A stretch of 64,000 nucleotides of DNA from Capillidium heterosporum. Its lineage: Eukaryota > Entomophthoromycota > Entomophthoromycetes > Entomophthorales > Capillidiaceae. The translations under genes were made by a program, and so were the position numbers. Below the pieces are notes generated by a model. That model searched no databases. It was given only the letters and a program-made list of their open reading frames with translations, and had not been told where the DNA came from. Location: assembly GCA_016630905.1 (NCBI GenBank), contig WBMQ01000001.1, positions 620,001 to 684,000 on the forward strand. Direction: 5' to 3'. Positions 56,000-64,000 of this stretch are shown here, one piece after another. Each line of letters starts with the position of its first letter. The stretch's first letter is position 1.

Positions 56000-57605
56000 T
56001 CATCTTTCTCCTGGGTAGCTATATATTTACTCTTAACGTACCGACGTTAGACAGTCTAGAATTGGGATTGATATAAAATTTTCATAAAACTATATCGGAT
56101 ACTTCACTTATATTTTTCAAAAGGATATATATATCCAAATACTAACATTTGGATAGGTTATATATTATTATTGAAGGATTAATATCTTTTAATTCATATC
56201 TATTAAAAGGTACGTATGTATGCGAATCTAATGATCTGAATATACTCTTCATTAACCTTTAGGATCAATATTTGAAGGTATAAACTGTATATATAAATCT
56301 CAATATTCGGATATATTTAACATTGGGCTAATACATCTTATACCATACTTCCTTCCAGAAAGTGTTTTGGCTAATCTCATCAAAGTGCGACTAGTAGATA
56401 TAGTTTTGCGAATAAATCTGTTCCACCTAGAATCCTTATCCAAAGTAATAGAAGCTACTATTTCAAATGTAAAGGCAGTACTATCTTAAAAGAAAATTTT
56501 ACATTGTACCTTTATAAAAGATTTAATGTATATTATTACTATATACCACTATTTTTGATATTACAAGTTTTTAAACTACTTCTACTATTTTGAAATGCTG
56601 CTAAGTTTACGACTTGTATATTTTATTTGAAATCATTGTAGTATTCAAAAGAATTAGCAATACCATTATTCTAGCATATGTTTTCAAGCAGTAGTATTAA
56701 AGTTAGCCAGCTCCGTTTAAAAGTATATATCTATGTTCACAGTATTTGCAGATGGAAAGTAGTAGCTTATATTTTCAAGAGTTTATAGATATTGGCAGGA
56801 ATTTCAAAGCTAGAGCTATAAAATGGCATTATAAAGTTTACTTGAATTGCTTCCACCTCCAACTTATTTTGGATAGCGTTCGAAAAATAATGTCTGAATA
56901 AAGGTAGTCATCATCATTATACAGCCCGGTTAAACCATAAAAGTCGATATTTGAAGACTAAGTTGTTTGCTCGGTCCTTGTGCTATTCTATATCTGAAGA
57001 ACAGGAAAATTCTGTTGAGAATTGAAATTTTTGATGACGGTTATGAACTTTGAAACTTTTCTAGTAGCTCAGTTCAAGTTCCAAAATTATAAAGTAGGTA
57101 GATCTTCCACACCACCGTACTCTATTTGACTGCTACGGGCATTACTACCCTAAATTATGAAGATCTTCAAGGACTTGAAGCCCTCCATCTTTGCAACGGT
57201 AACTTTTACCAATAGAATCCCAAAGCAATTCTAAAGCTTTGTAGTGCCTGAGCATATGCTACTTTGATCCAAAATAATGAGCTATTTTAACGATGCAACT
57301 TATGGAAAGTTGCCCAGTTTATGAGAACATATTTGTAGTTCAGCTTCTAAGATTTACTATTTAAAACGCTGTTAAAATCAATATTCAGCGATAAAAGTAA
57401 TCGTTTACCTTCGTTTCACTATGCAACTAAAGTTGAGAAAAGCCTACTTTACTACATTTGATTATTAGACACCAAATTAAAAGAGAACCATTAAAGCAAA
57501 CTCATTATTTAAGGGTTTGATCAAATTTATCACCTTTTTCTTCTAGATTTAGATTTATAATTACAACTTTACAATTGGATTCCTTATACAACTTAAACTT
57601 TTCGT
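56000..57605. other. Intergenic, about 1.6 kb
   Basis: Upstream of DGAT2 gene 3. No gene or repeat recognised. Confidence 0.45.
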
Positions 57606-57611
57606 AAGACG

Positions 57612-58777
57612 ATGAGTACCGATACACCTATACCTGCCGACACCACCCAAAATTTAGATGTAAGTTCAACCACGCCAAATTCAGAGGGATCAACTAGTAG
57701 ATGGCAAAGTTTCATCGAAACTTTGTTTGTAGCCTGGTTTATATCGGTACCACTAGGAAGTTTACTACTTACACTTGCTTTGCTATTTTTCCCACCACTG
57801 TACTTCATAGTACTCCCCTACTTTACCTACGTATTCTTAGATAAAAGTTACAAAGATGGACGACGTCGCTCCAAGTGGTACCGATCTCTCTCCATTTTTT
57901 CGTTGATGCCCAAGTACTTCCGATCGGAATTGATATCTTTGACCAAGTTCGATGCCAAACGTAGGTATTTGATAGCCTACCACCCCCACGGGATTTTAAG
58001 TTTTGGCATGTGGAGTACGATGGGAATGGATAATGAGATAACTCGGGAAATAACCAAGAATTTAAACATATGTGTAATGACATTGTCCCAAAACTTCGTC
58101 ATACCCTTTTTAAGGGATATTGTGCTAGGTTTCGGGTTTATCGACTCCAACAAGGAAACCGTCTACAACATTCTTACCGGTAAAGAGAATTTGAGCTGTG
58201 GTATAGTTGTCGGTGGTGCTGCCGAAGCATTGCTTGCTTCTCCAGATAGGGCTGAGTTGGTTTTGGCCAAGCGGTACGGGTTTATCAAACTAGCTTTGCA
58301 GACTGGGTAAGTTGCATGATACATTCTCTTTACTTATAGTATATGTAGTGTCGATTTAGTACCATCCTATGGATTTGGTGAGAATGATGTCTACAGCCAG
58401 TACTTCCCTGAGCCTAAATCCATCTTGGCCAATTTCCAACGTAGGGTTAAGCAAGTATTCGGAGTAGGGTTCCCCTTCATCACTGGAGAAGGTTTTATCC
58501 CCGGTACCAAAGGTTTCTTACCTAGGAGAGGTCCTATAACCGTAGTAGGTAAAGTATCATACTGCATGAGCGAATATTTAATACATACTATATAGTTGGT
58601 AGGCCGATTTTGGTAGAAAAGGTAGATAATCCAACTGACGAGCAGGTTCAAAAATTACATGGTATCTACACTACCAAGCTTAGGGAATTATACGACGAGT
58701 ACAAGGAGTACCATAAGGATAGAGTTTATAAACTGACTGGCGAGATTTATAACCCACCTGAACTAAAACTGGTGTAG
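57612..58777 (+). CDS. DGAT2-type acyltransferase, gene 3
   Basis: Third DGAT2 paralogue, intact. Exon 1 (57612 to about 58308) encodes a Thr/Ser-rich N-terminus, two hydrophobic segments (LLLTLALLFFPPLYFIVLPY), DKSYKDGRRRSKW, PKYFRSELI, AYHPHGILSFG, VVGGAAEALL and RYGFIKLALQTG. The next exons carry VDLVPSYGFGEN, LPRRGPITVV, and GRPILVEK, to TAG 58775-58777. All joins are in frame. It is closer in the exon 1 layout to gene 2 (same N-terminal architecture) than to gene 1. Paralogues in this family differ in acceptor choice; none can be assigned here. Confidence 0.92.
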
Positions 58778-58784
58778 GTATTGA

Positions 58785-60585
58785 AGCTTTGGAAGTATAT
58801 TAATAAAGTATTATTGGCCATTATATTATTTTTATCATATATGTAAATTAATTCGACAGTACAATGTTAGTAAATATTTCAGATATACTTTCACAAAAAT
58901 CAATATTATAAAATTTATATAGGCACGTTTTTATGCATTTAATTAGAGTATAATTATATTTAATCTGAAATGGATGTATATATTGTTGAAAAGCCTATAT
59001 TCGTCTTTGCAAGATAAAATCCACAACAAAGTCGGCGAACTATCAACTATACTATACTGGCATAGGGCATTATACCTGATTCTATCTACTATTGCAAATC
59101 TAACTAAATTTAAGTCTTTCAAATGCATTTATATCTGTTTTAGTGGTATTGCAGCCCTCCATTAAGCGTTTCCGTCTCGTCATCCACGATCAAAGACATA
59201 AGTCTAACTTTTATCACTACTTGCCAGATAAATAGCATAGTTGATTATAACTATATTTTCTGAAGTATCAAGGTGTGCTAATGCTTAATCATACATATAT
59301 TATAAAATGCATTTTATCGAGAGGACAGTATGAGCGAAAAAAACAAATAATAATAGAATATATCAAAATAATTTATAAGCAGAGCTCTGAGGCAATTGTG
59401 ATCATCATCAGTCATTCCTTCCCTACCAGTAGCTACATTTGGGATAGGTATGATGGCTATCATAGAACCTGATAACTGATTCCAAGAGTTTACGATAAAC
59501 TAGCAAAGTTGTTGACTTAGGCTTGTTTAGAATGTATTTCAAGATATATTAACAAGCTCCCAGCAAACTATTGGACATATGAAAGAACATGATTGTGTCA
59601 CCTTCAGGCTCTAACGATAATAATAAAGGCAGGCGAATTAAAAATTGAGTTAGTTATTGAATCTTCATTTTATTCGGGGATATTGACTACCTCAGCAGAC
59701 CTACTGTAACGTCAATAAGCTTTACTACATTCAATACTAGGATATTAACATCGAAAAGCTTATTAAACATTTCGGCGCTTTTTGTTGAGTTATTATAGGG
59801 ATAAAGACGGGGTTATAGAGGTATTCATTCCTATTGATGTCTCAACCAAGTTTCTTGTAACGTTTAGTTGGTTTCTTTGGCTGTTCAACCTCACAAGTAT
59901 CTCTGACTTTCTCAACTTTGATCTTTTGGGATCTAATACTAACGTAACTAAAGCTAAAGTCTTTAAGGAAAAGCTTATATTAATCCAACTCAGCTATGTG
60001 CACTAAAATCTATCTATCTAAGTCTTTGGATACAAGCTGATGTTTTAGAAAATGGGCCACTCATATATTTTCAATATCAGGTTTCCTTGCAGAATCTATT
60101 TGGAGTAGGCGCTTAACAAAGTTTCTTCCACCAACAGATACATAAGTAGTATCAAGGAAATAGTAACTGCATTTAAATACTTTTAAGATGTTTCTAGTTT
60201 TCTTGGATATAAAGAGAGTTGTCTAAACAATCCAAGATAGACAATAGTGCCTACAGCACAGAAGTTGACTTCCGCTCCTCATAATTGAAACTTTTAACCC
60301 ATTTTTTACTTTAGTTTAAGTATTTTGGTAGTTTAAAGGACGCTGTATTTGATAGATAGTTTAGTCCTGTATTTAAATAGCCACTATTTTGGGTTTCAGT
60401 TTCACTTACAGACAAGATGACCTACACTCTCCTTTTCCTCGATAAAGTTTTCGCTCTAAGTAAGAAGAGTTTTCGTAAATTTGATTTGACTATGAGCAGC
60501 TCTATGTTTCAAACTTTTAGAACAATCACAAAGTTCTAAGCCAAGTGGACACCAGCCTACTCTCTTAAATTCTAAATTTTGACAG
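58785..60585. other. Intergenic, about 1.8 kb
   Basis: No supported gene. Contains the promoter region of the WD40 gene. Confidence 0.45.
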
Positions 60586-60593
60586 GTACAACT

Positions 60594-61981
<1,388 letters not shown>

Positions 61982-62136
61982 TATAATTTATAAACCGCTT
62001 TGTAACACCAATATATTTTTACATACATTGTGCTTTCAACCTTCAAAGTAAGCTCCAACTCTCTCGAAATATAACTGTTTCGAATCATTCATTAAAAGCA
62101 GAGTTTTAAAAATATTTTTAGCTTTATATGTTTAAA

Positions 62137-63558
62137 TTAATGATACGTGTATGTGTAAAATGAATGTTTTATTTTGATTAGTTGTGATTTTTGTTGTATG
62201 GTTTGTAGCCTTTCCAAAGTCCCAGCTACATTTGGAGTGTAGAACACCATTTTGCGTCTGGCCTGCCGTAACTTTTCGGCTGATATAAGAGTTCCGGGTT
62301 TCAACTGGTTTATCAAAAGCCGACAGTTTTCTTGGAAGGAGGTAGCTAGAGAAAAACTAGTTACTATCTGATGTGCGAAAATTAAAAGTAATTTCCAAAC
62401 TTACCGGTCTCCAATTCAGCTTGGGTGGGTTCCTTGAGCTGCAGTCGGTGCCTCAAGTTTTGGAATTCAGTCAACTTGACCAGGAGTTCTCGATTGGCAT
62501 CCAATAGTTGATCTACTCCCAGTTTCTTTTGGATGGACACATCTTCTTGAGGAACTTGAGCAGCGTTCTCAGGTTCCAATAGGGAGAGGTAATCAATCCC
62601 TTCAGCCGCCAATAGATCCTTGTAGTAGGGTTCTTTTGCATCTAAGGACGAGAGATTATAGTCAGTAGGTATATAAAGGATGATTAGTACTTTGAAACTC
62701 GATTTGAGTTGAAAGTTGATTCGGTATAGCGGCTTTGGAGCTGTCAAATTGAGGTAAGAAGCTACCGTAACCAGAGAGAGAGCTGGGTGTCGCTGTGACT
62801 TTAACATAGATTAATTTAAAATAAAATGATCGTTTAAATTACCAGTTGCTAACCTTTCGGTGCTAGTACTAGGAATGTGTTTGATTGCATTCAAATCTTG
62901 ATCTAGATTCCCTAATAAAGTGCTGGGATCGTTCGATGAAGGTACCAACAAAGTTCTTTGATAAGGGTCAGCTAAATTTGAAATTCAGTATACAATGTAA
63001 ATTTTATGGAACCTACTTAAATCGTTGATATTGATAGCGATATTAAATTGATTTGAAAATAGACATTTCCCGTCAACCTCATAGAACAAACTAAATGCCT
63101 CCTCTAACTACAACCTATTTTTCAGCATATATGAATTTTAAAGACATTACCTTGGTGGTTTCAATATTGGGAAAACTTTTGTAAAGCTTCAACAGATTTA
63201 TCTTCAAGTTCTTAACTGGTTTGGATAGACAGGCTTTAGCTGTACTCAATTTGGTCAAAAACTCATCAAAGGATTCCTAAATCGTTAATTAGCGAGGCTT
63301 GAATTTATATATAATTACTATGAAATTTTGCGAAGAGTAATATGAATACTGATTGATAAAGGTGTACAGATGATCAGGTTGGTCAAGTTTGATTAATATA
63401 TTTACAAGGTGTTTAAAAGTTTTCAAGCTAGATAGAAATTTTAGAATTGCAAAATAATTCTTAAATTACCTAGTCACTATGTAAACTAACTTATAAACAT
63501 CACTGGCATCTTCCTTCACAAACTCCCCTGTCAACTTCGAGTCCAAAACTACAGACAT
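62137..63558 (-). CDS. Unrecognised multi-exon gene, about 360 aa
   Basis: ATG 63556-63558 (MSVVLDSKLTGEFVKEDASD) to TAA 62137-62139, about seven exons with short introns. Order of visible parts: a helical N-terminal part (ESFDEFLTKLSTAKACL, NLKINLLKLYKSF); LEEAFSLFYEVDGKCLFSN; a middle part with SQRHPALSLVTVASYLNL and DLLAAEGIDYLSLLEPE; a coiled-coil-like stretch (LLDANRELLVKLTEFQNLRHRL); and a basic C-terminal part (AEKLRQARRKMVFYTPN). No signal peptide or membrane segment. It could be a subunit of a nuclear complex, but I cannot name a family. It is divergent from KAE1 with 150 bases between starts, a probable shared promoter. Confidence 0.6.
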
Positions 63559-63711
63559 CTTTGACACTTGAATTGAAGAGTAGTTTTCTCAAAATTTGTA
63601 AAATAGGCTTATGACGAAAATAATTTAAGATGGGTTCTAAAAACAGAGTTGAGAATTTTACACCTTGCAAGCTGAACTTTTTAAAGACGAACATAGATAA
63701 GTTACATGGAG

Positions 63712-64000
63712 ATGGAGAGCAGAAAGAAGTTGATAGGTCTAGGGTTGGAAGGGTCAGCCAACAAGTTAGGTATAGGTATAATGGAACATATATTGGACGT
63801 AGCGACAAATGAGGTTATACAGACACGAGTGTTAAGTAACGTAAGGAGGACTTACAACGCACCAACTGGTCAAGGTTTCTTACCTAAAGACACGGCAAAG
63901 CATCACCGAAGTCACATTTTAGAATTAATTCAGAAAAGTTTGGATGAAGCCAGCTTAAATAAAAACGACATTGACGTTATCTGCTATACCAAAGGTAAAC
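63712..64000 (+). CDS. KAE1: Kae1/OSGEP, KEOPS tRNA t6A transferase, 5' part
   Basis: Catalytic subunit of KEOPS, which makes N6-threonylcarbamoyl-adenosine at position 37 of ANN-decoding tRNAs. The start ATG 63712 gives MESRKKLIGLGLEGSANKLG, the family's N-terminal nucleotide-binding motif (EGSANK). Then come RRTYNAPTGQGFLPKDTA and KHHRSHILELI, containing the two histidines that bind the catalytic metal (HxxxH), then DIDVICYTKG. A GTAAAC donor follows at the window edge, so the gene continues beyond 64000. It is divergent from the unrecognised gene on the left. Assignment is secure from these motifs. Confidence 0.93.
   Translation, partial: MESRKKLIGLGLEGSANKLGIGIMEHILDVATNEVIQTRVLSNVRRTYNAPTGQGFLPKDTAKHHRSHILELIQKSLDEASLNKNDIDVICYTKGK

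Overview
The window looks like nuclear DNA of an early-diverging filamentous fungus. It is very AT-rich and has many short GT...AG introns of about 30-60 bases. Fungal hallmarks are a Pma1-type proton ATPase, a Zn2Cys6 regulator, squalene synthase, a urease accessory protein and a fungal G-alpha. A rhodopsin-like seven-helix receptor and several DGAT2 paralogues would suit Zoopagomycota (for example an Entomophthoromycotina lineage), but that placement is inference. No rRNA, CRISPR or bacterial-style operon is present.

Layout. Bases 1-6,730 are a graveyard of solo LTRs from three families (called LTR1, LTR2, LTR3 here), nested in each other and resolvable by 5-bp target duplications. Then come: a Cdc48 adaptor of the p47/Shp1 type (7.8-9.3 kb, +); exportin-4 with about 20 exons (9.7-14.1 kb, -); a small secreted peptide (15.4 kb, +); UreD (16.9-17.8 kb, +) convergent with a DUF427 protein (17.8-18.2 kb, -); a small unknown gene (19.8-20.1 kb, -); tRNA-Pro (20.36 kb); G-alpha (21.2-22.6 kb, -); a Zn2Cys6 factor (24.2-26.0 kb, +); a CLASP-like microtubule protein with four 47-residue repeats (26.5-28.5 kb, -); a GPI-type surface protein (30.1-31.2 kb, -); ARMC7 (31.7-32.4 kb, +); an alpha/beta hydrolase (32.4-33.7 kb, -); DENR/Tma22 (34.0-35.0 kb, +); squalene synthase (35.6-37.2 kb, -).

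The right half holds two divergent DGAT2 genes (38.2-39.3 kb, - and 41.5-42.6 kb, +) separated by a fresh 5'-truncated LINE with a 16-bp duplication; tRNA-Ile; a seven-helix receptor (43.6-44.7 kb, -); a gene-poor 4.6 kb; Pma1 (49.3-52.0 kb, -); a gene-poor 5.6 kb with tRNA-Thr; a third DGAT2 (57.6-58.8 kb, +); a WDR5/Swd3 homologue (60.6-62.0 kb, +); an unrecognised gene (62.1-63.6 kb, -); and the 5' end of Kae1/OSGEP (63.7 kb to the edge).

Themes: signalling (receptor, G-alpha, transcription factor), neutral-lipid and sterol synthesis (three DGAT2, Erg9), translation and tRNA modification (DENR, Kae1), and Cdc48 and nuclear transport (Shp1, Xpo4). They are housekeeping neighbours, not an operon. 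The most unusual signals are: (i) single-base reading-frame shifts, all in the +1 direction, clustered in Pma1 and seen in several other genes, while long genes such as exportin-4 need none; (ii) three LTR families that each carry a hydrophobic ORF starting inside the LTR and running open through its 3' end in the same phase; (iii) a CLASP with an exact 47-residue tandem array bearing [ST]xIP-like motifs.
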